Notes under the pieces: generated by a model
What the model saw: only the letters and a program-made list of their open reading frames with translations
Databases searched by the model: none
Told to the model about the DNA's origin: nothing
Source: RYN-230 sp963711705
Lineage (GTDB): Bacteria > Actinomycetota > Actinomycetes > Streptosporangiales > Streptosporangiaceae
DNA: 64,000 nt
Assembly (NCBI GenBank): GCA_963711705.1
Contig: CAVQFM010000012.1
Location: 248,001 to 312,000, forward strand
Direction: 5' to 3'
In this document: positions 1 to 8,765 of the stretch, piece after piece
Layout: each line of letters opens with the position of its first letter
Numbering within the stretch: the stretch's first letter is position 1
Position numbers and translations under genes: made by a program

Positions 1-1091
1 GTCCCTACGGCGAGCTGCTGCCCACCGAGTCCCCTCATCTCAGCTGGGCCGAGCGCGTCCCGGCCGGGGTGGTCGGCGTCATCTCGCCGTTCAACTTCCC
101 GCAGATCCTGGCCATCCGGTCGGTGGCGCCCGCACTGGCCCTGGGTAACGCGGTGGTGCTGAAGCCAGACCCGCGCACGGCGGTGTGCGGCGGGGTGGTG
201 CTGGCCCGGGTGTTCGAGGAAGCCGGCCTGCCCGAAGGCCTGCTGCACGTGCTGCCCGGTGGCCCGGACGCTGGCGAGACCCTGATCACCGATCCGCTGG
301 TGCGGGTCATCTCGTTCACGGGGTCGACCGCCGCCGGCCGGCACGTGGGTGCGCTGGCCGGCCAGCACCTCAAGCGGGTGCATCTGGAACTGGGCGGCAA
401 CTCGGCGCTGATCGTGCTGGATGACGCGGACGTGCCCGCCGCCGCGTCGGCCGGCGCCTGGGGCTCGTTCCTGCACCAGGGCCAGATCTGCATGACCACC
501 GGCCGGCACCTGGTGCACGAGGCCGTGTACGACGACTACGTGGCGGCCCTGGCCGAGAAGGCCGGCCACCTGCCGGTAGGCGACCCGGCCAGCGGCCAGG
601 TGGCGCTGGGCCCGGTCATCGACGAACGGCAGCGCGACAAGATCCACGGCCTGGTCACCGGCAGCGTGGACGCCGGGGCGCGGCTCGCCGCGGGCGGCAC
701 CTACCAGGGCCTCTTCTACCAGCCCACGGTGCTGGCCGAGGTGGCGCCCGCGATGCCCGCCTACGCCAGCGAGGTGTTCGGCCCGGTGGCCCCGGTCATC
801 CGGTTCTCCACCGCGGACGAGGCGGCCAAGCTGGCCGCGGATACCGAGTACGGGCTGTCCCTGGGCATCCTCACCCGTGACCCGCTGCGCGGCCTGGACC
901 TGGCCCGGAAGATCCCGACCGGCATCGTGCACATCAACGACCAGACCGTGGACGACGCGCCCAACACCCCGTTCGGCGGGATCGGTGCCTCCGGCACCGG
1001 GGCGCGGTTCGGCGGCACGGCCAACCTCGACGCGTTCACCGATACCCGCTGGGTCACCATGCGCAGCGAGATCGCGCCTTACCCATTCTGA
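1..1091 (+). CDS. Aldehyde dehydrogenase, benzaldehyde/vanillin type (5' end outside window)
   Basis: NAD(P)-dependent oxidation of an aromatic aldehyde to its acid is the likely role. The frame is open from position 3, so the gene starts upstream of the window and about 360 residues of the usual 480-500 are present. Visible family motifs are the ISPFNFP segment near the left edge, the ELGGN motif holding the general-base Glu (around 387-401) and the nucleophilic Cys in GQICM (codon 489-491). The segment around that Cys (HQGQICMTTGRHLV) resembles benzaldehyde dehydrogenases. The stop lies 2 bases before the 4-hydroxybenzoate hydroxylase start, so the two are probably co-transcribed. Inference: it feeds a hydroxybenzaldehyde to the next enzyme. 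The exact substrate cannot be fixed from sequence. Confidence 0.9.
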   Translation, partial: PYGELLPTESPHLSWAERVPAGVVGVISPFNFPQILAIRSVAPALALGNAVVLKPDPRTAVCGGVVLARVFEEAGLPEGLLHVLPGGPDAGETLITDPLVRVISFTGSTAAGRHVGALAGQHLKRVHLELGGNSALIVLDDADVPAAASAGAWGSFLHQGQICMTTGRHLVHEAVYDDYVAALAEKAGHLPVGDPASGQVALGPVIDERQRDKIHGLVTGSVDAGARLAAGGTYQGLFYQPTVLAEVAPAMPAYASEVFGPVAPVIRFSTADEAAKLAADTEYGLSLGILTRDPLRGLDLARKIPTGIVHINDQTVDDAPNTPFGGIGASGTGARFGGTANLDAFTDTRWVTMRSEIAPYPF

Positions 1092-1093
1092 CG

Positions 1094-2284
1094 GTGGCCA
1101 GCGGACCGGACCTGCGCACCCAGGTCGGCATCGTCGGAGCGGGCCCGGCCGGCCTGCTGCTGTCCCACCTGCTGGCCCAGCGCGGGATCGACTCGGTCCT
1201 GGTGGAAGACCGCAGCCGCGCCTACTGCGAGGCGCGGCAGCGGGCCGGGGTACTGGAGGCGGGCAGCGTGACGCTGCTCCGCGAGGCCGGCCTGGCCGGC
1301 CGCCTGGACCGGGAAGGGCTGGAGCACGGCGGGATCTACCTGCAATTCGCCGGGGAACGCCGGCACCTCGACTTCCAGGACCTGACCGGGCGGTCAGTCA
1401 CCGTGTACGCACAGACCGAGGTGGTGAAGGACCTGATCGCCGCGCGGCTGGCGACCGGCGGCCACCTGGAGTTCGAGGTGACCGGGACCGAAGTGGCCGA
1501 CCTGGACACCGGCCGGCCGCTGCTCCGCTACACCACGCGGGACGGCACCCGGACCGAGGTGGCCTGCGACGCGATCGCCGGCTGTGACGGATTCCACGGC
1601 ATCTGCCGGCCTTCCTTCCCGGCCGGCCTGCTGACGGCCGTCGAGCGCGAGTATCCCTACGCCTGGCTCGGCATCCTGGCCGACGTCCCGCCGTCCACCG
1701 ATGAGCTGATCTACGCCCATCACGCGCACGGGTTCGCCCTGCACAGCCTGCGCAGCCCGGTGCTCAGCCGGCTGTACCTGCAGGTCGAGCCGGATGACGA
1801 CATCGCCGCGTGGCCGGATGAGCGGATCTGGGCCGAGCTGCAGACGCGGTTCGCGCTGCCCGGCTGGGAGCTGAAGGAAGGCCCCATCCTGGACAAGGGC
1901 ATCACCCCCATGCGCAGCTTCGTCAGCTCACCGATGCGCTACGGGCGGCTCTTCCTGGCCGGGGACGCGGCCCACATCGTCCCGCCCACCGGCGCCAAGG
2001 GCCTGAACCTGGCCATGTCCGACGTCGCGGTGCTGGCCGACGCGCTGGCCGGGCTGCTCGGCGGCGACCCGCGGCGGGCCGATGCCTACTCGGACACCTG
2101 CCTGGACCGGGTCTGGCGGTGCACCCACTTCTCCTGGTGGATGACCTCCATGCTGCACGCCACCCCGGGGGCGGACGCCATGGAAGCCGCGCTGCAGCTG
2201 GCGCAGCTCCAGTACGTCACCACGTCGCGCGCCGCGGCCACCTCGCTGGCCGAGAACTACACCGGCTACCAGCCGCCGCGCTGA
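1094..2284 (+). CDS. pobA: 4-hydroxybenzoate 3-monooxygenase
   Basis: Cytoplasmic FAD flavoprotein hydroxylating 4-hydroxybenzoate to protocatechuate with NAD(P)H and O2. The 396-residue length fits the family (about 390-395). The N-terminal Rossmann motif GAGPAGLLLSHLL is followed by the RAGVLE segment typical of PobA. The second FAD motif (FLAGDAAHIVPPTGAKGLN) lies near residue 290, and LNLAMSDV follows. The GTG start at 1094 lies 2 bases after the preceding stop, indicating translational coupling with the aldehyde dehydrogenase. Together they would convert 4-hydroxybenzaldehyde to protocatechuate. No ring-cleavage genes lie in the window. Assignment of family and reaction is strong; the operon is inferred from spacing. 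Confidence 0.94.
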   Translation: MASGPDLRTQVGIVGAGPAGLLLSHLLAQRGIDSVLVEDRSRAYCEARQRAGVLEAGSVTLLREAGLAGRLDREGLEHGGIYLQFAGERRHLDFQDLTGRSVTVYAQTEVVKDLIAARLATGGHLEFEVTGTEVADLDTGRPLLRYTTRDGTRTEVACDAIAGCDGFHGICRPSFPAGLLTAVEREYPYAWLGILADVPPSTDELIYAHHAHGFALHSLRSPVLSRLYLQVEPDDDIAAWPDERIWAELQTRFALPGWELKEGPILDKGITPMRSFVSSPMRYGRLFLAGDAAHIVPPTGAKGLNLAMSDVAVLADALAGLLGGDPRRADAYSDTCLDRVWRCTHFSWWMTSMLHATPGADAMEAALQLAQLQYVTTSRAAATSLAENYTGYQPPR

Positions 2285-2296
2285 GATCCCGCCCCG

Positions 2297-3946
2297 TCAG
2301 CTGCTGGTGCTGGTACTCGTGTGTCCCTTGCGGGCGTAGAGCGTGTCGTGGCCCCCGTGCCGGAACACCGGCACGAAGTTGGCCGCGAAGTACGTCCGCA
2401 GCTGCGGGAACCAGGCCACCCGGCGGTAGGAGTTGTAGGACAGCCAGATGTAATCGGCGTGATCGAACGCATCCCGCCACAGAGCCTGGACCTTGGGCAC
2501 GTTGCCCGCGCCGGTGGACGGCTTGAGCCCGTTGGAGAACGCCAGGTCGCTGCCGAGGCCGTCCAGCAGGTGCGAGCAGCCGGGCACGTTGGACGTGAAC
2601 CGGTTGGCCATCAGCAGGTAGGAAACCTGGTCGGTGGCCACGCAGGCGCCCTTGGGAATGATCTTGTCTACCTGGGCGGGCACCCGGGCGAGCGGAAGCT
2701 GCAGGTGCGACTCGTAGCTCGCCTGGAACAGGCCGAGCACCACGATGGCCAGGCCGGCCACGACCGCGGCGGGCGTCCACAGCTTCCGGGCGGTCCCCTC
2801 GGACAGCCCGCTGGTGCCCTGGCCGAGCGCCCATATCAGCCGGCTGGCCGTCAGCCCCAGGGACATCGCGAAGAACGGCGCCAGGAAGGCGGCGAAGTGG
2901 TAGTGGAACTGGTCCGGCCACAGGAACATCACCACCACGACCGCGGTGGTCACCAGCGCGAACCAGTCGAGTGCGGGCGGCGGCCGGTGGCTCAGCACCC
3001 AGGCCGCGGCGATGGCCACCGCGACGATGGCCACCAGCGCCAGCGTGCACAGCAGGATGAGCAGGCGCGGATGCGGCGGCAGGTCGAGGTTGACGATGCC
3101 GAGCATGTTGGACAGCCGCGCGCCCAGCGGCACCCGGGTCGAGCCGGCCCGGGGCGCGACCTGGGCCACATACAGGCTCTCGTAGAAGCGCCTGGGGGCG
3201 AGCGAGGCGAACGGCAGCACCGGGACCAGGAAGCCGACGCACAGCCCGCCCACGTACACCGCGGCCCGCCTGATCTTCGGCACCAGCATGGCCAGCACCA
3301 CGACCACCGGGAAGATCGCCCACACCTCGATGCAGCCGGCGAACCCGAACGCCACACCGCTCCAGAACAGCCGCCGGCCGCTGGTGGTCAGCCGGTCGCG
3401 GTCGAACAGGGCCAGCGCGCCCAGCAGGCAGAAGAGCACGAGCCACGGCTCGACCAGCACGGTCCGCGCGGTGGACACGCTGTCCGGGTAAACGGCCACC
3501 AGGCCGCAGGCCACGATCACGGTGAGCAGGCCGCGGTGCCGGACCAGCAGGCCGACCAGCAGCACGCCCGCCGAGCTGGCCAGGGTGGTCAGTACCCGGC
3601 CGCTGGCCATGGCCGCGGCCGTGCCGGTGATCTTGGACAGCGCCGCGGCCGGGAGCATCAGCAGGGTGATCCCGGGCGGCTGGACCAGGATGAACTCCTT
3701 GTACGGCAGCAGCCCGTCGATCAGGCTCACCGAGCTGCCGAAGTAGGGGCCATCGTCGTACTCGGTGACGCCGAGCAGGTACCCGGGGCGGCTCAGCAGC
3801 AGCAGCCGCAGGCCGAGGGCCAGCAGGGTGCAGATGATGATCGCCGCGTTGACCGGGGTCAGCCAGCCAGTTCTGCTGCCCGGCGCCGTCGCGGTGGCAC
3901 CGCTCCGTGATTCCCCGGGTGGCCCGCCAGCGGCCGGCCTGGCCAT
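2297..3946 (-). CDS. Polytopic GT-C type glycosyltransferase-like membrane protein
   Basis: Integral membrane protein of 549 residues from the ATG at 3946; the frame stays open further upstream, but that extension lacks a membrane-protein pattern. About ten hydrophobic segments follow a short cytoplasmic N-terminus (first near residues 33-53). Just after the first segment sits an acidic motif, TEYDDGPYFG (residues 61-70, Asp64-Asp65), in the place where PMT/ArnT-like (GT39, GT87) enzymes carry a catalytic Asp/Glu pair in the first extracytoplasmic loop. The likely role is transfer of a sugar from a polyprenyl-phosphate donor outside the membrane. The gene converges on pobA with a 12-base gap. 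Family-level call only; acceptor and sugar are unknown. Confidence 0.72.
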   Translation of the reverse strand: MARPAAGGPPGESRSGATATAPGSRTGWLTPVNAAIIICTLLALGLRLLLLSRPGYLLGVTEYDDGPYFGSSVSLIDGLLPYKEFILVQPPGITLLMLPAAALSKITGTAAAMASGRVLTTLASSAGVLLVGLLVRHRGLLTVIVACGLVAVYPDSVSTARTVLVEPWLVLFCLLGALALFDRDRLTTSGRRLFWSGVAFGFAGCIEVWAIFPVVVVLAMLVPKIRRAAVYVGGLCVGFLVPVLPFASLAPRRFYESLYVAQVAPRAGSTRVPLGARLSNMLGIVNLDLPPHPRLLILLCTLALVAIVAVAIAAAWVLSHRPPPALDWFALVTTAVVVVMFLWPDQFHYHFAAFLAPFFAMSLGLTASRLIWALGQGTSGLSEGTARKLWTPAAVVAGLAIVVLGLFQASYESHLQLPLARVPAQVDKIIPKGACVATDQVSYLLMANRFTSNVPGCSHLLDGLGSDLAFSNGLKPSTGAGNVPKVQALWRDAFDHADYIWLSYNSYRRVAWFPQLRTYFAANFVPVFRHGGHDTLYARKGHTSTSTSS

Positions 3947-4754
3947 CGTTCCGCTCACAGCTGGTTGCTCCCTCAGCCTTTCTCGCCTGCTCCGCACCGG
4001 CAACTTACGCACAGCACCGCACCGCAAAACCACACCGCAAGTGATGAATCGCACTGGAATTGTGAAACGCACAAGGCCGCAAACCGGCGGGGGCGGGCCC
4101 CCGGGCACAGCGCAGCGTACGCAGATCAGCCGCATGCGCGACCGCCACCAGATGGTACCGGAAGAACCAGCCGCACAAGGGCGTAGCTAACCGTTTCATA
4201 ACGTGCTCATCACCATCAATCCCGGCTTCCCGGGGCAACCGGCGCGCTGGGCCGCCTGGGTGCCTGATCACCTGCTGAGGTACCCACCATCGCCATACTT
4301 CACTGACCTGGTCCTGGTCAGCAGGCATTTCCCGGGATTCACCCGGCCGGCCGGGCGGCACCCCGCGGTCCGGCCCGGCCGGGCCATCCGGGCGGTTAGT
4401 GAAGTTTGCGTAACATCCAGGGCGGCCCGGGGTGTCCCGGGCGCGCCGCCGCGCCTGACCATCCTCACGCGCGTCCGGCGGGCCGCGCCATGGACCGGTA
4501 CCCACTTCCGGAGTGGGCCTGGGCCTACCCGGCCGGCCGGTCGTTCCGGCGGCTTCGCCGGACGGATGCCAGAGCGGCCTGACCACCGGGCCGATCAGGT
4601 AGCCGCCGCAGGCCCGGTGTCAGCGCACGTCGAGCCCGGTGACGGGGCGGCGCAGGTCACCATATTTGGGCGACGGCGGCTCACCTTGATGGTCAGTAGC
4701 GTGGCAGGCGACAGGTCCGGTACCGCCAATTGAGATCCCCTGGGAGCAGTGATG
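3947..4754. other. Non-coding stretch upstream of the aldo/keto reductase
   Basis: About 800 bases without a convincing gene. The part from 4010 to 4080 is noticeably A/T richer than its surroundings and probably carries the promoter of the membrane protein on the minus strand. A small inverted repeat, CTGACC and GGTCAG separated by 7 bases, lies at 4303-4321. Open frames here have no family resemblance and have the composition of GC-rich shadows. I see no RNA gene. Confidence 0.5.
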
Positions 4755-5591
4755 ATGTCTGTCTTCGCGCTGGGGCGGATGCGGGTGCGGCGGTCTGGGT
4801 ACGGCGCGATGCAGCTGGCAGGTCAATTCGCCGCCAGGACACCGCCGGACCGTGAGTCAGCCATCGGCGTGCTCCAGGCCGCGGTAGCCGCCGGCGTCGA
4901 TCACATCGACACAGCCCAGTACTACGGCCCCGGCACCGTCAATGCGCTGATCCGCGACGCGCTGTACCCGTATCCCGACCAGCTGGCGATCGTCAGCAAG
5001 GTCGCGGCCGGGCGGGACGGCAGCAGCGCTGCCTACCTGCGCGCGGGGATCGTGGACAACCTTCGCGCCCTGGGGGTCGGCCAGCTCGCCGCGGTCAACC
5101 TCCGCCTGCCCGGTGACGGACGGGTTAACGCGAGCTTCGATGACCAGCTGGCCGCGATGGTGGCGGCCCGTGACGAGGGTCTGATCGCCGGGATCGGCCT
5201 GAGCAATATCAGCCTGGAGCAGCTGCAGCACGCCGTTGCGGGCACCGAGATTGTCTGCGTGCAGAACCTGTTCCACCTGGCCGACCGCACCGCGGCGCCG
5301 CTTCTGTATGCGTGCCTCAGCCGGGGCATCGCGTTCGTGCCGTTCTGCCCGCTCGGCTGGCCGCGCGGCCTGGACAATCCGGTGCTGACCAGCCCGGTGG
5401 TTATCCAGACAGCTACCCGCCTGGGTGCCACCCCGCCGCAGGTCGCACTTCAGTGGCTGCTCCAGCTGGCCCCCAATGTGCTGCTCATCCCGGGCACAGG
5501 CTCGCTCTCACACCTGCGGGAGAACCTTGCCGCCGAGGACGTCACCCTCGATGACCTGGCACTGCGCGATCTTGACCGCGTCAGCGGCTGA
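4755..5591 (+). CDS. Aldo/keto reductase family oxidoreductase
   Basis: TIM-barrel NADP-dependent carbonyl reductase of about 278 residues. Three start codons are stacked (GTG 4749, ATG 4752, ATG 4755); GGGAG at 4742-4746 is best spaced for 4755. The family signature HIDTAQYYGPGTVN gives the active-site Asp and Tyr, and SKVAAG gives the catalytic Lys. The usual His of the fourth active-site position is not evident, since the strand reads AAVNLRLPG. The C-terminal cofactor segment LLIPGTGSLSHLRENLAAE is typical. The unusual catalytic strand is shared by some actinobacterial members, from memory, so it need not mean loss of function. Substrate unknown. Confidence 0.88.
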   Translation: MSVFALGRMRVRRSGYGAMQLAGQFAARTPPDRESAIGVLQAAVAAGVDHIDTAQYYGPGTVNALIRDALYPYPDQLAIVSKVAAGRDGSSAAYLRAGIVDNLRALGVGQLAAVNLRLPGDGRVNASFDDQLAAMVAARDEGLIAGIGLSNISLEQLQHAVAGTEIVCVQNLFHLADRTAAPLLYACLSRGIAFVPFCPLGWPRGLDNPVLTSPVVIQTATRLGATPPQVALQWLLQLAPNVLLIPGTGSLSHLRENLAAEDVTLDDLALRDLDRVSG

Positions 5592-5617
5592 CCCCGGCAG
5601 GCCCAGGTCAGGGATGT

Positions 5618-5866
5618 TCACGGTGAGCAGGCATCGCCGCTTTCCGGCCATCTCGCTCCGGGGGGGAACTGGCGGACCTCGAGCAGCTCAAGGCCAAGCG
5701 CCTCGATCTCAGCCAGGACGCCATGGAGCCCCGGCCGGTCCAGCATGCCGGTCAGGACTGTCTCCGCGCCTTGCCGCTTCCATGCCATCGCCGGGAACGC
5801 GGACAGCAACGTGGCGCCGAGATGACCCTTGATCCTGATCAGGTACCTGGCCGATGGAGGGTCCAT
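5618..5866 (-). CDS. Small conserved protein, divergent partner of a STAND-LuxR regulator (copy 1)
   Basis: 82 residues with no recognised function. It is clearly related to the product of 37971-38213. Both share a pattern beginning Y-x-I-R-x-x-G-x-L, then F, a central T and GxL, and a C-terminal stretch ending LG(L/V)-x-(L/V)-LEVR; they align with a single one-residue gap. The predicted fold alternates beta strand and helix like a small ferredoxin-like domain. The ATG at 5866 has no clear ribosome binding site. The gene is divergent from the LuxR-type regulator at 6037 with a 170-base gap, exactly as the second copy is from its own regulator. A role as effector, sensor or target of that regulator is inference. 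Confidence 0.72.
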   Translation of the reverse strand: MDPPSARYLIRIKGHLGATLLSAFPAMAWKRQGAETVLTGMLDRPGLHGVLAEIEALGLELLEVRQFPPGARWPESGDACSP

Positions 5867-6036
5867 AACGCGAATAGTCCTGCGCAGGCAGGTGAGTCCG
5901 CATCGCCAGGATCTGGTGAGGCGGGCGCAGGAATCCCCCCGACGGCGACCGACAAGGCGTTGCCCAGAACGTAACCTGACTAGATGCTGAGAGGCAGACG
6001 GCGGCAGGGCCAGCCCGCCGGGGATCGGGTTCAGAC

Positions 6037-8700
6037 GTGGCGTTTAGGTCAAACGATCCGAAGCCGGCCCGATCAGCTCCGCAGCTGATTCAGCGCGGGG
6101 AACTGCTCGGATCCCTCGATCGAGCGGCGGAAGCCAAGATAACGCTTATCTCGGGCCCCGCCGGCAGCGGCAAGACCTCGCTGCTGCGGGCCTGGGCCGA
6201 TGGTCCGGGTCAGCGGTACCGGCTGGCAGTCGTGCAGGTGCGACGCGATCAGCAGGACTCCCAGCAGTTCTGGCTGGCCGTCTTCAGCGCCATCAGGGCA
6301 GCCTCGAGCGCGCCCGGCGAGGGCGAGCAGCTGGCCGCGACACCCGACTTCAATGAAGCGGCCATCGGCGAGAGAGTTCTGTCGGAGTTCGCCGAGCATC
6401 ACGATCGCACCTTCCTGATCATCGACGATCTGCACGAGCTGACCTCGCCGGAAGCGCTCATCCAGCTGACCCGGCTGCTGGAGAAGCTCCCCCCGCATGT
6501 GCACGCGATCCTTGCTACGCGGCGTGATCTGCCCCTCCGGCTGCACAAACTTCGTCTCGCCGGGGAGCTGGCCGAGATCCGCGCGGCAGACCTGCGATTC
6601 ACTGAGGATGAGACCCGCCAGTTCCTGGAGGCTTCGGGCATCGCGCTGTCGGAGACCGGGGTCGCCAAGCTGCACCAGCGCACGGAAGGCTGGGCGGCCG
6701 GCCTGCGGCTCGCGGCGATCTCGCTGGCGAGCAGTCCAGACCCGGAAAGTTTTGTCGCGGAATTCTCCGGCAGCAGCCGGACAGTTGCCGAGTACTTGCT
6801 CGCCGAGATGCTGGAATGCCAGCCAGCCGAGATCCAGCAGCTGCTTCTGCGCACCTCCCTCCTAGACCGGATCAACGGCGAGCTGGCGGATCTGCTGACT
6901 GGCCACCCTGGCTCCGAAGGGATCCTGCTCGACCTCGAAGATGCCAACGCGTTCGTCGTATCCCTCGACCCGGCCCGAACCTGGTTCCGGTATCACCACC
7001 TCTTCGCTGAGTTGCTCCGGCTTGAGCTGCGCCGGACACTGCCCGAAGAACTCCCGGTCCTGCACCGGCTGGCCGCGAGGTGGTTGATCGAGCACGGCGA
7101 GACCGTTGAAGCCATCCGGCATACTCAGGCCGCGGGTGACTGGTCCGACGCGGCGCGGCTGCTCGCCGACCACTCATTCGGCATGACCCTGGACGGGCAG
7201 GCGCAGACCATCGGGTCGCTGTTGCGCGCGTTCCCGCCAGGTGCCGTTACTGAGGGCCCGGATCTCCCTCTCGCGCGGGCAACCAGCGACCTTGCCCAGG
7301 GGCAGCTGGACGAGGCGGCCGCCCACCTGACGGTGGCGGAAACCGCGATCGCTTCGACGCCGCCAGACCGCAAGCACCGCCTCGATGTGGCGATCGCAGC
7401 ACTGAGACTGTCGCTGGCGCGGAAGCGCGGCCACCTCGCCGGAGTAGTTGAGCAGGTCAGATTCCTTGCCTCGCCGGTCGGCGGCCAGTCTGATGAGGAC
7501 ATCGCGCTCGACAGCGACCTGCACGCGGTGGCCCTCATGAATCTCGGAATCGTCGAAGCGTGGTCGCTGGGAAACCAGGACAGTGAGCGGCACCTGCAGG
7601 AGGGCGCCGATCTTGCGCGGAGGATCGGACGTCCGTACCTCGAAGTGGCCTGCCTGGCTGAGCTCGCCTTCGCATCGAAGATCGAGCCCTTCGCAACTAC
7701 CCGGCTGCGGTGCCGGGAGGCGATAGCGCTCGCCGAGCACTATGGCTGGGGCGCTGAGCCGGTCATCGCGCCAGCACTCGTGAACCTCGCAGGCACGCAC
7801 ATCTGGGCGGGTGAATTCGACGAGGGCGATCGCTGGCTGCGGCGCGCCGCCCACGCTCTGGAGACAGACTCCGGGCCGCTCATCTGGCTGTTGCTGCACC
7901 TGGGCACGGGCCAGCTGCTGTCCGGCCGCCAGAAGCAGCGCGAGGCGCTGGCGGAGTACAGCGCGGCCGAGCACCTGCAGGCCCAGCTGGAAGGCTCACA
8001 CGCGCTGATGCGCCAGCTGACCAGCTGGCGGCTGGCCACCCAGGCCCGGCTCGGGCAGCTCAGCGAAGCCCGGGCCTCGCTGGCGGCGCTCGATGCAGAA
8101 CTGGCAGTGTCCGGCGAGATCGGTAACGCACGCGCAGCCATCGGCCTCGCCGAGGGCAGCCCGGCCGCCGCTCTCACCGCGGTCCGGGATGTCCTGAACG
8201 GGAAAGCTCCCGTCATTGGCGATGTGACAGTCGTGGAGGCAAGTCTCCTGGCAGCGCTCGCGCACCGCGAACTCGGCGACCAGCGTGCTGCCGTCGCGGC
8301 CGCCGAGAGCGCACTGGCCCTGGCGGAGGCGGACCGGCTCATCCTGCCGTTCGCGATGACAGGCTCACTCGAGCTGCTCGAGGCCATGCCGCGGCATGAG
8401 ACGGCGCACGCGGCCCTGCTGGCCGACGTCCTCGACGTCATGCGAGGGACATCCATGGCAGCGAGCGATGAGCATTCACTGGCAGAGATCGAGCAACTCA
8501 GCCCGAGCGAGCTGCGGGTGCTGCGGTATCTCCCGACGAACCTGTCCCGGCCGGAGATCGCCAGCGAGCTATCGGTCTCGGTGAACACCGTCAACACTCA
8601 CATCCGCAACATCTACGCGAAGCTCCAGGCTCAGGATCGTTCCTCGGCGGTCCAGCGCGCACGAGAGATGCGGCTGCTGTCCGCTGGCCCAGGCAGCTAG
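6037..8700 (+). CDS. STAND-type LuxR family transcriptional regulator (MalT-like)
   Basis: 887-residue signal-transducing ATPase regulator. Walker A (GPAGSGKTS) is at residues 40-48 and Walker B (FLIIDDLHEL) near residues 126-135. A winged-helix and TPR-like helical middle region follows, and a C-terminal LuxR helix-turn-helix occupies about residues 818-880 (LSPSELRVLRYL, then SVSVNTVNTHIRNIYAKL). The architecture matches MalT-like regulators that bind an inducer through the helical region and multimerise with ATP. Codon usage is slightly less G/C-biased than in neighbours. The GTG start at 6037 has only a weak binding site. Divergent from the small protein at 5618-5866. Target genes unknown. 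Confidence 0.9.
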   Translation: MAFRSNDPKPARSAPQLIQRGELLGSLDRAAEAKITLISGPAGSGKTSLLRAWADGPGQRYRLAVVQVRRDQQDSQQFWLAVFSAIRAASSAPGEGEQLAATPDFNEAAIGERVLSEFAEHHDRTFLIIDDLHELTSPEALIQLTRLLEKLPPHVHAILATRRDLPLRLHKLRLAGELAEIRAADLRFTEDETRQFLEASGIALSETGVAKLHQRTEGWAAGLRLAAISLASSPDPESFVAEFSGSSRTVAEYLLAEMLECQPAEIQQLLLRTSLLDRINGELADLLTGHPGSEGILLDLEDANAFVVSLDPARTWFRYHHLFAELLRLELRRTLPEELPVLHRLAARWLIEHGETVEAIRHTQAAGDWSDAARLLADHSFGMTLDGQAQTIGSLLRAFPPGAVTEGPDLPLARATSDLAQGQLDEAAAHLTVAETAIASTPPDRKHRLDVAIAALRLSLARKRGHLAGVVEQVRFLASPVGGQSDEDIALDSDLHAVALMNLGIVEAWSLGNQDSERHLQEGADLARRIGRPYLEVACLAELAFASKIEPFATTRLRCREAIALAEHYGWGAEPVIAPALVNLAGTHIWAGEFDEGDRWLRRAAHALETDSGPLIWLLLHLGTGQLLSGRQKQREALAEYSAAEHLQAQLEGSHALMRQLTSWRLATQARLGQLSEARASLAALDAELAVSGEIGNARAAIGLAEGSPAAALTAVRDVLNGKAPVIGDVTVVEASLLAALAHRELGDQRAAVAAAESALALAEADRLILPFAMTGSLELLEAMPRHETAHAALLADVLDVMRGTSMAASDEHSLAEIEQLSPSELRVLRYLPTNLSRPEIASELSVSVNTVNTHIRNIYAKLQAQDRSSAVQRAREMRLLSAGPGS

Positions 8701-8765
8701 CCGGGCGTCGGCGGGCGGCGAGCCCGCACCCGGGCAACCCCGGACCGGGGCGCCAGCTCAGGCCA

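Noticed and set aside
2321..3910. Long open frame on the plus strand opposite the glycosyltransferase-like gene
   Set aside because: Its product is Gln/Gly/Arg/His-rich low complexity, the usual complement of a GC-rich membrane gene; the minus strand encodes clear hydrophobic helices.
4203..4733. Possible 176-residue gene before the aldo/keto reductase
   Set aside because: No family resemblance, no ribosome binding site, composition of random GC-rich DNA.
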